64,000 bases of DNA from Cohnella mopanensis (GTDB lineage Bacteria; Bacillota; Bacilli; Paenibacillales; Paenibacillaceae), in assembly GCF_022352055.1 (NCBI RefSeq), contig NZ_JAKRWM010000027.1:1-64000 (forward strand). The letters are read 5' to 3'. Made by a program: the position numbers and the translations under genes. The notes under the pieces were generated by a model. It was not told the origin of the DNA. It was given only the letters and a program-made list of their open reading frames with translations, and did no database searches. Below are positions 25,209 through 35,700 of the stretch, one piece after another (the first letter of the stretch is position 1; each line of letters begins with the position of its first letter).

Positions 25209-28200
25209 ATGAAGCCGCTAATCCAATCGCTGGTGACCGATCCGGATTTAATTAGCGTCATACAAGGGCTGAAGGGCGGAATGCGGGAGCAGCTTGTCGC
25301 TGGCTTGTCCGGTTCCGCGCGCCAAGCGGCTATCGCGGGTATGTATCGGGAATTACAACGGCCTATTCTCGTCATTACCCATAATATGTTCTCGGCACAG
25401 AAAATGGCGGACGATCTGCAGGAGTGTCTCTCGGCAGATGACGTATTGCTGTATCCTGCTAACGAGCTGATTGCGGCTGAGACGGCGATCTCAAGCCCGG
25501 AAACATCAGCGCGACGCCTAGATGCCATACTTAAGCTTGCGGAAGGCTTCCGCGGCATTATTGTCGTGCCGTTCGCGGGTATTCGGAGATTCCAGCCCGA
25601 CCTGAGGACGATGGCGGAAGCCCATATGGACCTCGCGGTCGGCAACACGCTCCCGATGGAGCAATTTCTGCGCAGAATGATCGAACTCGGTTACGAACGG
25701 GTCGATCGGGTTGAGCAAAAGGGCCATCTAAGCGTTCGCGGAGGAATCGTAGACTTCTTCCCGCTTGCATCTGGGGTTGCTTACCGGGTGGAGTGGTTCG
25801 ACGATGAGATCGATTCCATCCGTACGTTCGATCCTGCAGACCAACGGTCGATCGACAAGCTGGAGACGTATACGGTACAGCCTAGCCGCGAGTGGATCGC
25901 GGGAGAAAGGCGGTTCCAGAATGCAGCTCAGCATGCCCATGATCTGCTGGAGAAGCAATTGGAGAAAATGTCCGACCGGCAAGCGAAAGAAAGGCTGAGC
26001 TCGGAAATTACCCGGGAAATCGAGCTCCTGCGGCAAAATGTGTATTTCTCCGAAATTTACAAATATATTTCTTTGTTGTATCCGGAGAGACAGACGTTAT
26101 TAGACTATATTCCTAAAGATGCAGTGCTCCTGATGGATGAACCGAACAGGCTGGGCGAGACCGCTCGTCAACTGGAACGCGACGAGTCGGAGTGGACGAC
26201 CCATCTGCTGCAGCAAGGGAAGTCGTTGCCCGGTTTCGTGCTGGCCGTTTCTGCGGAGCAAGCGCTCTATCCGAAAGGTTTCCAAACGGTTTACATGAGT
26301 TTGTTCGTAAGGCAAATTCCGCATACGCAGCCTCAGAATATAATCAACTTCGTCTGTCGTTCGATGCAAAATTTCCATGGGCAGATGAATGTGCTCAAGG
26401 CGGAGATGGAGCGTTGGCGCAAGAGCGGGATCCGCATCTTGATGTTAGCGGGCAATGCTGAGCGCGCGGATAGAATGAGACGGGTGCTCGAAGACTATCA
26501 GATCGATACACCGGAAATTCTGCAAGGGAATTTGCAGAGTGGCTTTGAGCTGCCTTCTATTAAGCTTGTCGTCATTACGGAAGGCGAGATGTTCACCCAG
26601 AAGCAACGCAAGGCTAGGCGCGTCGACCGCCATCTGGATAACGCCGAGCGGATTAAGAGCTACACCGAGCTTAAAGTCGGGGATTACGTCGTACATCAGA
26701 ATCATGGCGTCGGCAAATATCTCGGCATCGGAACGCTTGAAGTCGGAGGTATCCATAAGGATTATCTTCATATCGTATATGCGGGAGGAGACCGACTTTC
26801 CGTACCCGTCGAACAATTCGATCTCATTCAGAAGTATATTGGCAACGAGGATAAGGAGCCTAAGGTCAGCAAGCTAGGCGGGGCGGATTGGAACCGAGTG
26901 AAATCTAAGGTTCGCAGTTCGGTTCAGGATATCGCGGACGATCTAATCAAGTTATATGCGGAACGGCAGGCCACGACGGGTTTCGGCTTCGGGGAGGATA
27001 CGCCGTATCAACAAGAGTTCGAAGAGATGTTCCCCTACGATGAGACCGTTGACCAGCTTCGCGCCATACAGGAAATCAAGGAAGATATGCAGACTCCTCG
27101 GCCAATGGATCGGTTGCTTTGCGGAGACGTTGGATATGGGAAGACGGAAGTCGCTATCCGTGCCGCGTTCAAAGCGGCTATTGAAGGCAAGCAGGTTGCC
27201 GTATTAGTTCCGACGACGATTCTAGCGCAGCAGCACTACGAGACGTTCCGGGAGAGATTCTCCGGTTATCCTTTCAATATCAAAGTGCTGAGCCGGTTCC
27301 GTTCCCGCAAGGAGCAGACGGATACGATGAAAGGATTGAAGGCGGGTACGGTTGATGTCGTAATCGGCACGCATCGCCTCCTCTCCCAGGATATCGTATT
27401 CAAGGAGTTGGGGCTGCTTATCGTGGATGAGGAGCAACGTTTCGGGGTTACCCATAAGGAAAAGCTCAAGAAGATCAAGACGAACGTAGACGTGCTGACC
27501 CTTACGGCTACGCCTATCCCGCGTACTCTTCATATGTCCATGCTTGGCGTTAGGGACTTGTCGGTCATTGAGACTCCGCCTGAGAACCGTTTCCCGGTTC
27601 AAACGTACGTGGTGGAATATAGCCCGACGCTTGTCCGCGAAGCCGTGGAGCGGGAGCTGGCCAGAGATGGACAGGTCTATTATTTGTTCAATCGCGTGCA
27701 AGGCATATACCAGATTGCGGAGCAGATTAGCGGGCTCGTTCCGGCTGCCCGCGTTGCCGTCGCGCATGGCCAAATGTCGGAGCAGGAGCTGGAAAGAACG
27801 ATCTTGGACTTCCTGGACGGCGAATACGACGTGCTCGTCAGCACGAGTATCATCGAGACCGGGGTCGACATTCCGAACGTCAACACGCTGCTCGTCCATG
27901 ACGCGGATCGCATGGGATTATCCCAGCTATATCAACTTAGGGGGCGCGTCGGGCGTTCGAACCGGATAGCCTATGCCTATTTTACCTATCAACGAGACAA
28001 GGTGTTAACGGAAGTTGCGGAGAAACGTCTGCAATCGATCAAGGAATTTACCGAACTCGGTTCCGGCTTTAAGATTGCGATGCGCGACTTGTCTATTCGC
28101 GGAGCGGGTAATTTGCTCGGCGCCGAGCAGCATGGCTTCATTGCTTCGGTCGGTTTTGATCTGTATTCCCAAATGCTTGCCGAAGAGATCCAAAGCCGCA

Positions 28201-28730
28201 AGCTGGAGATGGGGGGAGTCGTCCTGCCTCCGCAGCCGGTGAATACTCAACTCGATCTGGGCGTGGATGCGTATTTGCCTCCGGAATATATATACGATAG
28301 CATTCAGAAGATCGAAATCTACAAGAAAGTCGCTACGGCAACTTCGCTCGAGGATGTCGAAGACTTGTTCGAAGAGCTGATCGACCGTTTCGGAGAACCG
28401 CCGAAAGCGGTTCTTAACCTGATGACGGTCGCGAGACTGAAGGTATACGGCCGTAAATACGGAATCGAATCCATCGTTCGACGCGGAGATGAGCTTACGC
28501 TGAAGCTGGAAGAGCGCCGTCGGGCGGACATCGAAGTGAGTAAGCTTAAGGCGATGGAAACCAAGTTCCAAGGGCGTATGGTTACGGCATTCACCGATCA
28601 GCAGCTACTTATCCGCTTTAAGGTACGAGGAATGGATGAGAACGCTTTATTGGCGCTCGTGGAGGACTTTCTGGTACAATATAAAGAAGCGATAAAATCA
28701 AAGGGGGAACTACAAGATGTTGCACCATAA
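25209..28730 (+). CDS. mfd: transcription-repair coupling factor Mfd
   Basis: A full-length 1173-residue Mfd. The UvrB-like N-terminus is followed by the RNA-polymerase-interacting domain (GDYVVHQNHGVGKYLGI near residue 490), helicase motif I GDVGYGKTEVA near residue 640, DEEQ near residue 740, TATPIPRTL near residue 767, QLRGRVGRSN near residue 910 and the C-terminal D7 domain. It removes RNA polymerase stalled at lesions and recruits UvrA. GGAGAGGGG precedes the ATG. Its 3' end overlaps the foldase gene by 14 bases. Confidence 0.97.
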   Translation: MKPLIQSLVTDPDLISVIQGLKGGMREQLVAGLSGSARQAAIAGMYRELQRPILVITHNMFSAQKMADDLQECLSADDVLLYPANELIAAETAISSPETSARRLDAILKLAEGFRGIIVVPFAGIRRFQPDLRTMAEAHMDLAVGNTLPMEQFLRRMIELGYERVDRVEQKGHLSVRGGIVDFFPLASGVAYRVEWFDDEIDSIRTFDPADQRSIDKLETYTVQPSREWIAGERRFQNAAQHAHDLLEKQLEKMSDRQAKERLSSEITREIELLRQNVYFSEIYKYISLLYPERQTLLDYIPKDAVLLMDEPNRLGETARQLERDESEWTTHLLQQGKSLPGFVLAVSAEQALYPKGFQTVYMSLFVRQIPHTQPQNIINFVCRSMQNFHGQMNVLKAEMERWRKSGIRILMLAGNAERADRMRRVLEDYQIDTPEILQGNLQSGFELPSIKLVVITEGEMFTQKQRKARRVDRHLDNAERIKSYTELKVGDYVVHQNHGVGKYLGIGTLEVGGIHKDYLHIVYAGGDRLSVPVEQFDLIQKYIGNEDKEPKVSKLGGADWNRVKSKVRSSVQDIADDLIKLYAERQATTGFGFGEDTPYQQEFEEMFPYDETVDQLRAIQEIKEDMQTPRPMDRLLCGDVGYGKTEVAIRAAFKAAIEGKQVAVLVPTTILAQQHYETFRERFSGYPFNIKVLSRFRSRKEQTDTMKGLKAGTVDVVIGTHRLLSQDIVFKELGLLIVDEEQRFGVTHKEKLKKIKTNVDVLTLTATPIPRTLHMSMLGVRDLSVIETPPENRFPVQTYVVEYSPTLVREAVERELARDGQVYYLFNRVQGIYQIAEQISGLVPAARVAVAHGQMSEQELERTILDFLDGEYDVLVSTSIIETGVDIPNVNTLLVHDADRMGLSQLYQLRGRVGRSNRIAYAYFTYQRDKVLTEVAEKRLQSIKEFTELGSGFKIAMRDLSIRGAGNLLGAEQHGFIASVGFDLYSQMLAEEIQSRKLEMGGVVLPPQPVNTQLDLGVDAYLPPEYIYDSIQKIEIYKKVATATSLEDVEDLFEELIDRFGEPPKAVLNLMTVARLKVYGRKYGIESIVRRGDELTLKLEERRRADIEVSKLKAMETKFQGRMVTAFTDQQLLIRFKVRGMDENALLALVEDFLVQYKEAIKSKGELQDVAP

Positions 28731-29799
28731 AAGCATGCCGTACCGCCGGCTCGCTACGCTGACGCTGGCATTGGTCATGCTCGTCGCATTGATTTCCGCA
28801 TGCGGCAAGAAAGAAGGAGCGGCGGGGGGAACTGTAATCGCCACTTATAAAGGCGGAGAGGTTACGGAAAAAGAGTTCAACAAATACGCGACTTTTCAGT
28901 CCATTATGAACCCTCAAGCTTCGATGTACATGTCGATCCCGCAAATTAAAGAGCAATTTATCAAGCAGTACATCGTGAGCAAGGTTCTGATCAAGGACAT
29001 CTCCAAAGAGGAAGACAAGAAAGCTCAAACGGCTGCAGATTCTTTCAAAAAACAGCTGGAAGAGATCATGAAAACTGAGCCGGATTTGAAGAAACTCATG
29101 GCTGACGGAGATCTTTCCGTAAAAGAAGCGGTCGCGCATTACAAAGATTTGGCGGCTTTCCAGTCCTATTACGCGGCTAAAGGCGAAGAGCTGAAGCCGA
29201 CGGTTAAGGAAGAAGAAATTAAAGCGGAGTTTGAGAAGAATCCATCCGACTTCAACGTCATCTCCGTTCGCCATATTCTGATTAAAACGACCGATCCTCA
29301 GACCGGAGATGCCGTAAGAACGGATGAGGAAGCTTTGAAAATCGCCAAAGACGTTAAAGCGAAGCTTGATGCAGGCGGCGATTGGAAGGAACTGGCCAAG
29401 CAATATTCCGAAGATGACGGATCTAAGGAAAATGGCGGGTTGTACGAGAATCAGAAATCCGGCGGTTGGGTAGCGGCTTTCAAAGAAGCGGCTAACACGC
29501 AAGCGGTCGGTGTGATCGGCGAGCCGGTTCAGTCGGAATACGGCTACCACGTCATGAAAGTCGAGAGCCGCGTAGCGGCTGCGTACGATAAGCTCACCGA
29601 AGCGGACAAAGACGGGATCAAAACATCCGTCGCGTCCGTCAAATTGAACGAATTTTTGACAGCGGAGCAGGACAAGCTGGAGATCAAGGTAACGCTGCCG
29701 GCAGAACCATCGCCTAGCGCATCCGGTTCTCCTAGCGCATCCCCATCGGCATCGCCTTCCGCTTCCCCGAGCGCGTCGCCATCGGCTTCCGCTAAGTAA
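28717..29799 (+). CDS. PrsA-like extracytoplasmic foldase lipoprotein
   Basis: A 360-residue lipoprotein: signal peptide with lipobox ending ISAC (Cys near residue 29), a SurA/PrsA N-terminal helical region (about 45-165) and a parvulin-type PPIase domain starting SVRHILIKTTDPQ near residue 180. The C-terminus is a Ser-Pro-Ala tail of about 30 residues. It should fold exported proteins at the outer face of the membrane. It overlaps mfd by 14 bases, with AAGGGGG inside mfd, so it may be translated from the mfd transcript. The usual neighbour spoVT is displaced 16 kb. Confidence 0.87.
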   Translation: MLHHKSMPYRRLATLTLALVMLVALISACGKKEGAAGGTVIATYKGGEVTEKEFNKYATFQSIMNPQASMYMSIPQIKEQFIKQYIVSKVLIKDISKEEDKKAQTAADSFKKQLEEIMKTEPDLKKLMADGDLSVKEAVAHYKDLAAFQSYYAAKGEELKPTVKEEEIKAEFEKNPSDFNVISVRHILIKTTDPQTGDAVRTDEEALKIAKDVKAKLDAGGDWKELAKQYSEDDGSKENGGLYENQKSGGWVAAFKEAANTQAVGVIGEPVQSEYGYHVMKVESRVAAAYDKLTEADKDGIKTSVASVKLNEFLTAEQDKLEIKVTLPAEPSPSASGSPSASPSASPSASPSASPSASAK

Positions 29800-29815
29800 T
29801 TTCATCAATAACCGT

Positions 29816-29871
29816 AGACGTGATCTGGAATTCCTATCGATTAATCGAGGGGTTCCGGGCACGTCTTTTTT
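29816..29871 (+). terminator. terminator after the foldase gene
   Basis: Long stem AGACGTG...GGAATTCCT with AGGGGTTCC...CACGTCT, then T6. Confidence 0.85.
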
Positions 29872-29893
29872 GTATGGCGAATGCAAATAAACC

Positions 29894-29922
29894 TTGACAT
29901 TAGGTCAATCTTGAACTAAATT
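29894..29922 (+). promoter_or_regulatory. predicted metN promoter with inverted repeat over the -35
   Basis: TTGACA (29894-29899), 17 bases, TAAATT (29917-29922). TTGAC-N5-GTCAA (29894-29908) is a perfect inverted repeat covering the -35 and could be an operator. Confidence 0.5.
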
Positions 29923-29957
29923 AAATAAAAACCAATATGTTTACTTGGAATTAAAAC

Positions 29958-30028
29958 AGTTGACCAGTTCACTGGAAACTAAGCCCGTTACGCTTTAGTC
30001 AAAGCGCGCGGAAGCTTGGTTTTTTTTG
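29958..30028 (+). promoter_or_regulatory. metN leader with a hairpin and an intrinsic terminator (attenuator candidate)
   Basis: A nested inverted repeat AGT-CCAGT / ACTGG-ACT (29958-29980) is followed by a terminator-like hairpin: AAGC, CCG, CGCTTT (29981-29996) with AAAGCG, CGG, GCTT (30001-30017), then GG and T8 (30021-30027 included). The metN start codon is only 20 bases later. No S-box, T-box or other known aptamer was recognised. Confidence 0.6.
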
Positions 30029-30047
30029 TTGGAATGGGAGTGGAGTC

Positions 30048-30833
30048 ATGATCGTCATACGCGATTTAAGCAAAGCTTACAAAACCGCGAACAACACGTT
30101 AACGGCTTTGAACAAACTTAATCTTACGATTAAACGGGGAGATATTTTCGGGATTATCGGTTTCAGCGGAGCGGGGAAGTCGACGCTGGTTCGATGCATG
30201 AACCGGTTGGAGGAGCCGGATGCGGGGAGCATTCTTATCGGGGATACGGTTATCACGGATCTGAACGATAAAGAGCTTCGACTTGCCAGGCGCAAAATCG
30301 GAATGATCTTTCAGCAGTTTAATCTGCTTGACGGTAAGACGGTGTTTCACAACGTCGCTTTTCCTTTGAAGGTTGCGGGCTATGGCAAAGCGGCTATCAA
30401 GCGGCGAGTTAGGGAAGTGTTGGAGATGGTTCAGCTAAGCGATAAGGAAGATGCGTATCCTTCGCAACTAAGCGGAGGTCAGAAGCAGCGCGTAGGTATC
30501 GCGAGAGCCCTTGCCAATGAGCCGGATGTTCTGTTGTGCGACGAAGCTACTTCAGCCCTAGATCCTCAGACGACCTATTCCATTCTGGAATTGCTTCAAG
30601 AGATCAATAAGAAACTCGGTCTAACGGTGGTGTTGATTACCCACGAGCTCGATGTGCTTCAACATATTTGCAATCACGTAGCTGTTATCGAGAAGGGAAC
30701 AATCGTCGAGACCGGTACGGTCGACAAGTTCTTCCTCGCCCCGGAAAGCGACACGGCGAGAAGATTCGTCAACATCGTGGAGCATTATCGGCAGAAACGT
30801 TACGTGGTGGAAGGAGCGGGGTCCGGCATATGA
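30048..30833 (+). CDS. metN: ABC transporter ATP-binding protein, MetN-type
   Basis: A 261-residue ABC ATPase. Walker A GFSGAGKSTLVR near residue 38, Q-loop FQQFNLLDGKT, signature LSGGQKQRVGIARAL near residue 140 and Walker B VLLCDEATSALDPQ. It is shorter than classical MetN (about 340) and lacks the C-terminal methionine-sensing NIL domain. With the next two genes it forms a complete importer of the MetNPQ class, probably for methionine or a related compound. GGGAGTGGAG precedes the ATG. It overlaps metP by 4 bases. Confidence 0.87.
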   Translation: MIVIRDLSKAYKTANNTLTALNKLNLTIKRGDIFGIIGFSGAGKSTLVRCMNRLEEPDAGSILIGDTVITDLNDKELRLARRKIGMIFQQFNLLDGKTVFHNVAFPLKVAGYGKAAIKRRVREVLEMVQLSDKEDAYPSQLSGGQKQRVGIARALANEPDVLLCDEATSALDPQTTYSILELLQEINKKLGLTVVLITHELDVLQHICNHVAVIEKGTIVETGTVDKFFLAPESDTARRFVNIVEHYRQKRYVVEGAGSGI

Positions 30834-31498
30834 GGGATGATCTGCTTGAACTGCTATGGGAAGGGTTGCGACAGACGCTCTACATGCTTGTATGGTCATC
30901 TGTTTTTGCCATCATTCTAGGTTTGATTCTCGGAATTACGCTCGTCGTTACGGAGAAGGGTAACGTGCTGGAAGCACGGTTTATCCATAAAATCGTTAGC
31001 TTCATTATCAATGGAGTTCGTTCCCTTCCTTTTATCATTTTAATCGTGCTGCTTCTGCCTGTGGCCAGATGGGTCGTCGGTACTTCTTTAGGCCCTACTG
31101 CCGCGATCGTATCTCTTTCTATTGGAGCGGCTCCATTCTTAGGCCGTATAGTGGAAAGCGCCTTGAAGGAAGTGGTGATAGGGAAAATCGAAGCCGCTAA
31201 GTCGTTCGGAGCCTCTCCATTCGACATTATCTTTCGCGTGCTTATCCCGGAAGCCCTTCCTGCGCTTGTGCGCAGCTTGACGATCGCGGTCATTGCGATT
31301 ACCGAGCTTACGGCAGTTGCCGGTGCGATCGGAGCCGGCGGACTCGGTAGTCTAGCTATACGGTTCGGATACCAGAGATTTCGCGAGGATATTATGATCG
31401 CTACCGTGGTCGTGATCATTTTACTCGTCCAGACCCTTCAGTGGACCGGGGATTGGATAGCCCGCTCGATCAATAAAAGGCGGTATAAGCAGGAGTAG
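30830..31498 (+). CDS. metP: ABC transporter permease, MetI/MetP-type
   Basis: A 222-residue permease with five hydrophobic segments and the EAA coupling motif EAAKSFGASPFDIIFRVLIP near residue 122. The real start is ATG 30830, which overlaps the metN stop (ATGA); longer readings run back into metN. The motif ELTAVAGAIGAGGLG near the C-terminus is typical of MetI. Confidence 0.9.
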   Translation: MRDDLLELLWEGLRQTLYMLVWSSVFAIILGLILGITLVVTEKGNVLEARFIHKIVSFIINGVRSLPFIILIVLLLPVARWVVGTSLGPTAAIVSLSIGAAPFLGRIVESALKEVVIGKIEAAKSFGASPFDIIFRVLIPEALPALVRSLTIAVIAITELTAVAGAIGAGGLGSLAIRFGYQRFREDIMIATVVVIILLVQTLQWTGDWIARSINKRRYKQE

Positions 31499-31569
31499 CG
31501 CGCATGGCTAACAAGAGGTTTCACGGTTTCACCAAATAGATAGCTAAAAATTAGCGGGAGTGAGAGAGA

Positions 31570-32478
31570 ATGTCCAAGAAAAGTTTGTTTGTCCTAGTGT
31601 CTTTATTCGTAATCCTTAGCGCGGTAGTTACGGGGTGCGGCTCGAAAAATAACAATAACGCATCGCCATCGCCATCCGCGTCTAGCTCTCCGGATGCTTC
31701 GGTAACGCCTTCCGAATCCAGCAGTCCTTCCGCATCCGAATCTCCATCGGCTGCGCCTGAAGTCACACTCAAAGTAGGAGCTGCGGCAGTGCCGCATGCG
31801 GTTATTCTAAATTTCGTCAAGCCGGCGTTGAAGGCGCAAGGGGTGAACTTGGAGGTTATCGTATTCGACGATGAAGGTCAATTAAACCCGGCTCTGAACG
31901 AGAAGCAGATCGACGCTAACTACTTCCAGCACGTTCCTTATCTAGACTCGATCAAAGGGGAGAAGGGCTACGATTTCGCCGTGACGACGAAAGTGCACGT
32001 GGAGCCAATCGGTTTCTACTCCGATAAGCTCAAATCCAAGGACGATATCAAAGAAGGCGCGACAATCGGAATTCCGAACAATCCGTCCAATGAATATCGG
32101 GCTCTCGTGCTATTGGAGCAGCAAGGCTTCATTAAGCTGAAGGAAGGTATTACGACGTATGAAGCGACGCCGAAGGAAATCGTAGATAATCCGAAGAAGC
32201 TCAAGTTCGTCGAAGCCGATTCCGCGACATTGCCGCGAGCGTTACCCGATCTGGATGGCGCGATTATAAACACTAACTTGGTGCTCGAAGCGAAGATCGA
32301 TCCGAACTCGGCTCTGTTCCGCGAAGACGCGAACTCTCCTTACGCTAACGTTATCGTTGTCCGCAAGGGTGACGAGAATAACGAAGCGATCAAGAAGCTC
32401 GATGCGGCATTAACAACGCCGGAAGTGAAGAAGTTCATCCAAGATACTTACGGAGTGGCGGTCGTTCCGGCGTTCTGA
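31570..32478 (+). CDS. metQ: MetQ/NlpA-family substrate-binding lipoprotein
   Basis: A 302-residue lipoprotein. The signal peptide ends with lipobox VTGC (Cys near residue 23). A Ser/Pro/Ala-rich linker (about residues 30-65) precedes the NlpA domain, which starts TLKVGAAAVPHAVIL and includes NEKQIDANYFQHVPYL. Most family members bind methionine. GGGAGTGAGAGA precedes the ATG. It completes the metN-metP-metQ operon. Confidence 0.9.
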   Translation: MSKKSLFVLVSLFVILSAVVTGCGSKNNNNASPSPSASSSPDASVTPSESSSPSASESPSAAPEVTLKVGAAAVPHAVILNFVKPALKAQGVNLEVIVFDDEGQLNPALNEKQIDANYFQHVPYLDSIKGEKGYDFAVTTKVHVEPIGFYSDKLKSKDDIKEGATIGIPNNPSNEYRALVLLEQQGFIKLKEGITTYEATPKEIVDNPKKLKFVEADSATLPRALPDLDGAIINTNLVLEAKIDPNSALFREDANSPYANVIVVRKGDENNEAIKKLDAALTTPEVKKFIQDTYGVAVVPAF

Positions 32479-32513
32479 TTCGTAGCGAATCTGACTTACT
32501 AATTCAATATGAA

Positions 32514-32574
32514 GAAACCCTCGCTTGGGAGTTTGAGAGACGCAAGTCTTGATACCCATAAGTCGAGGGTTTTA
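32514..32574 (+). terminator. terminator-like hairpin element A, before the SLH gene
   Basis: Outer stem AAACCCTCGCTT / AAGTCGAGGGTTT, inner hairpin starting GGGAGTTTGAGAGAC, then T-rich sequence. It ends the metNPQ operon. A closely related element lies at 36678-36736. Confidence 0.75.
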
Positions 32575-32725
32575 TTCTATTTATTCCAAAACAGCCTTAT
32601 TTAATGGAGATTTTAGGAAGGGAATAAACAAATCGTGTTAAAATATGTAATATATTATCGAAATAAGGGGTAATTTTCCCTTGGGAATCGGTAATGATTT
32701 CAATTCACAAACAGGAGGAGTAGCT

Positions 32726-35700
32726 TTGAAAAAGTCAAAGAGTCGATTGTTTTCAATTCTATTAGCATTTCTCGTAGCGATGATGAGTATTATGCCTTCC
32801 GTATCGGCGTCCAAGTTAAGCGATTCACAAGGCCATTGGGCGCAGAAAGCCATCGAGAGATGGAATGAATCGGGGGTCGTGAGCGGGTATGGCGGACAGT
32901 TCAGGCCGAACGACCATGTAACAAGAGCCGAATTTGCCATGATGATTAACAATATTATGAAATACATAGAAAAAGGAAGTAATCCTTTTACGGATGTGAA
33001 CTCATCGAAATGGTATTCCGAATCCATCATTAAATTAGGTACGGCAGGTGTCTTGAGCGGAGAGGGCGGGAAAGCGTTGCCCGATCAGAATATTACTCGC
33101 CAAGAAGCGGCTGTTCTGATCTCGAAAGCATTCGGAATTCCGGATAGCCCTAGCAATTCGAGTGCAACTAACTTCAAAGACAATAAAGATATTGCGGCTT
33201 GGGCTAAGCAAGCAGTTGCGGCTCTAGTCTCCAAGAAAGTGATCCAAGGCTCGCCGGATGGCGCTTTTAACCCGCTTGCTCCTTTAACGAGGGCGGAAGC
33301 GGTCACGATGTTTAACAATTTCGTTCAAGAACTGATCTCTAAACCGGGCGAATATTCGAAAGACGTACAGGGGAATGTCGTTATCAATTCCGCTGGCGTT
33401 ATTCTGAAGGATATGAAGATCTCGGGTGACCTCTATATCGCACAGGGTGTCGGCGAGGGCGAAGTTACGCTTAACAATGTAAAAATAGAAGGTTCCGTAT
33501 ATGTTCGTGGCGGCGGAGAACATTCGATTATATTCAATAGCGTCGATGTAAACGGTGCGCTTGTCGTAAATAAATATAACGGTAAAGTACGCATCCTCGC
33601 GACAGGTAACACGTCGGTTTCCGTTACAAAGCTGGAAAGCGGAGCATTGCTAGTAACCAAAGAGCTTACGGGCGGCGGATTTGAAACCGTTGAAATTCCG
33701 GCAGATCTCGTGGCAGGCCAAGAGATCGTCCTGGATGGTAATTTCAATAAAGTCGTTAATCATTCCGAAACGGCCCAAATTACCGTAAACGGCAAAATTA
33801 AAGAACTGGTTGCGGAAGTTGACACGAATATAAGCGGCAAAGTTACGATTGATAAGGTAACAACCGCGAGCGGAGTAAGCGCTACGGTAAACAATCAACC
33901 TATTCCTTCGACTAGCGGAACTAGCAGTGGCGGTGGCGGTAGTGGTGGTGGCGGACCAGGCACTGCAACAGTCTCGGTAACGGGTGTTTCAATTAACGAG
34001 ACTAATGTGAGCTTGGTTGTCGGACAGACCAAACAGCTCACCTCGACGATAACGCCGAGCAGTGCCGCTAACAAGACGGTAACTTGGTCGGTAGCGGATA
34101 ATAGCACCAACGTCGTAACCGTTAGTCAGAATGGATTGTTAACGGCCGTCGGGGCAGGCACGAAGGCGATTAAGGTCGTAACCCAGGACGGAAACAAATC
34201 GAATCAAATCACTGTCCAAGTCGGTAAAGCTCCATTCAAGGTCGCTCTCTCGAAGTTCGAAGGTGCAGTGATCAATCAGAGCGAGGCGTTGGACAATGCT
34301 GTCGTTACTAACAGTGGGAAGCTGTCTATTCAAGGCAGCGGCTCAGCTGCCGGACAGTATCATGCATTAATTACCGCAACTGCGGCAATGCAACAAACGG
34401 TGCAACCGGCGGGCCACTTTGCTTATGCCATTATTACATTGACGGATCTTGCCGGAAATCCAATCACAGATACAACTGGAATTAACGCGAGCGTGACAGG
34501 TGCAACGTATTCGTATCAGCCGGTCTTCGGTGCTGGGATTGCCGATGGGTACAAGGCAGGAAGCTTTATCTTAAAGCTCGATGCCGGGAATCCTGAAGCG
34601 ATTCAACATTTGAACTGGACTTTCACGCATAGCAACTACGCTAACACAACCTTTGCAATCGATTATTTGCCTGCGGGAACGGCATTCATTAAGGGCATCC
34701 AGCCGATTACAGGCGAGAAAAATATCGGATCGGTATTAACGGCCGGTAATGTTCAGTACGAAGGCACTCCGGCAAATAACAATGTATCTTATAGATGGTT
34801 AAGGTCTGATTCTGCTGATGGCTCTTATTCCGTTATTGGCGGCGCTACCGGCAATACCTATACGATAACGGCGGAAGACAGTAACAAGTATATCCGCGTT
34901 GAAGTAACGGCTGATCAAGCCCTTGTGGGCGGTACTGCCGTAAGTGCTGCATTCGGCCCCATTCAGAAGGTATTAGGGGCTTCAGAGGTATTCGCGGCTA
35001 TTGAAGCGGCATACTTGTCGGGTAACGCGGACCGGAATAATGTCATTTCCAATTTGAACCTTGTCACATCTTTGCCGGAGTTCCCGGGCGTTGCGATTTC
35101 CTGGACTTCTAATAATCAAGCAGTAATAACGAACGGCGGGGTTGTAACTAGAGGCGAAAAGGATGATCAGTTCGTAAGCTTGACGGTAACTCTTAGCGGA
35201 AGCATAACGGGTACGCAAACCTACGAGTTGATCGTTAGAGCCAAGGGCACTGATAACGTAGATATCGTTGGTTTTGTTGATCCTTATTTTGTCGATGGTT
35301 ACCCGCAAGCTTTCGTGAAAAACGGAAAGATTTCCGTTCGGTATAAGTTAAATGCTCCGGCCGAAGTCTATATGGTAGTGAACTCGATAAACGGACTATG
35401 GGAGTCGAGCGTAAAAGCGGTGCTGGAAGGACGTGCGGGGCCGGATAACGATATTATTTATGTAGATGACTGGCCGTACTCCAAACTGGAAAGCTCCGGC
35501 GTTAATCAATTGCAAGAATTCGATACCGGCGTTAACTTGGGGGAGCGAACGACTCGCGTGGAATTCGTCATTCGGGATACTAGCAGGAGCTATACTTCCA
35601 GTGCCGTAACTACGATCTTATTCGATCAAGAGACGGTCAGCGCTTTAGATACCTTCCCTCCGAGAGCAAACGGCTATTTCGTTAATGATGATTTGAGCGC

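Noticed and set aside
29894..30047. S-box (SAM-I) riboswitch before metN
   Set aside because: None of the conserved S-box blocks is present; only generic hairpins and a terminator are seen.
30668..30829. A longer N-terminus for the metP permease
   Set aside because: It would overlap metN by 166 bases. The ATG at 30830 overlaps the metN stop and begins the normal permease sequence.
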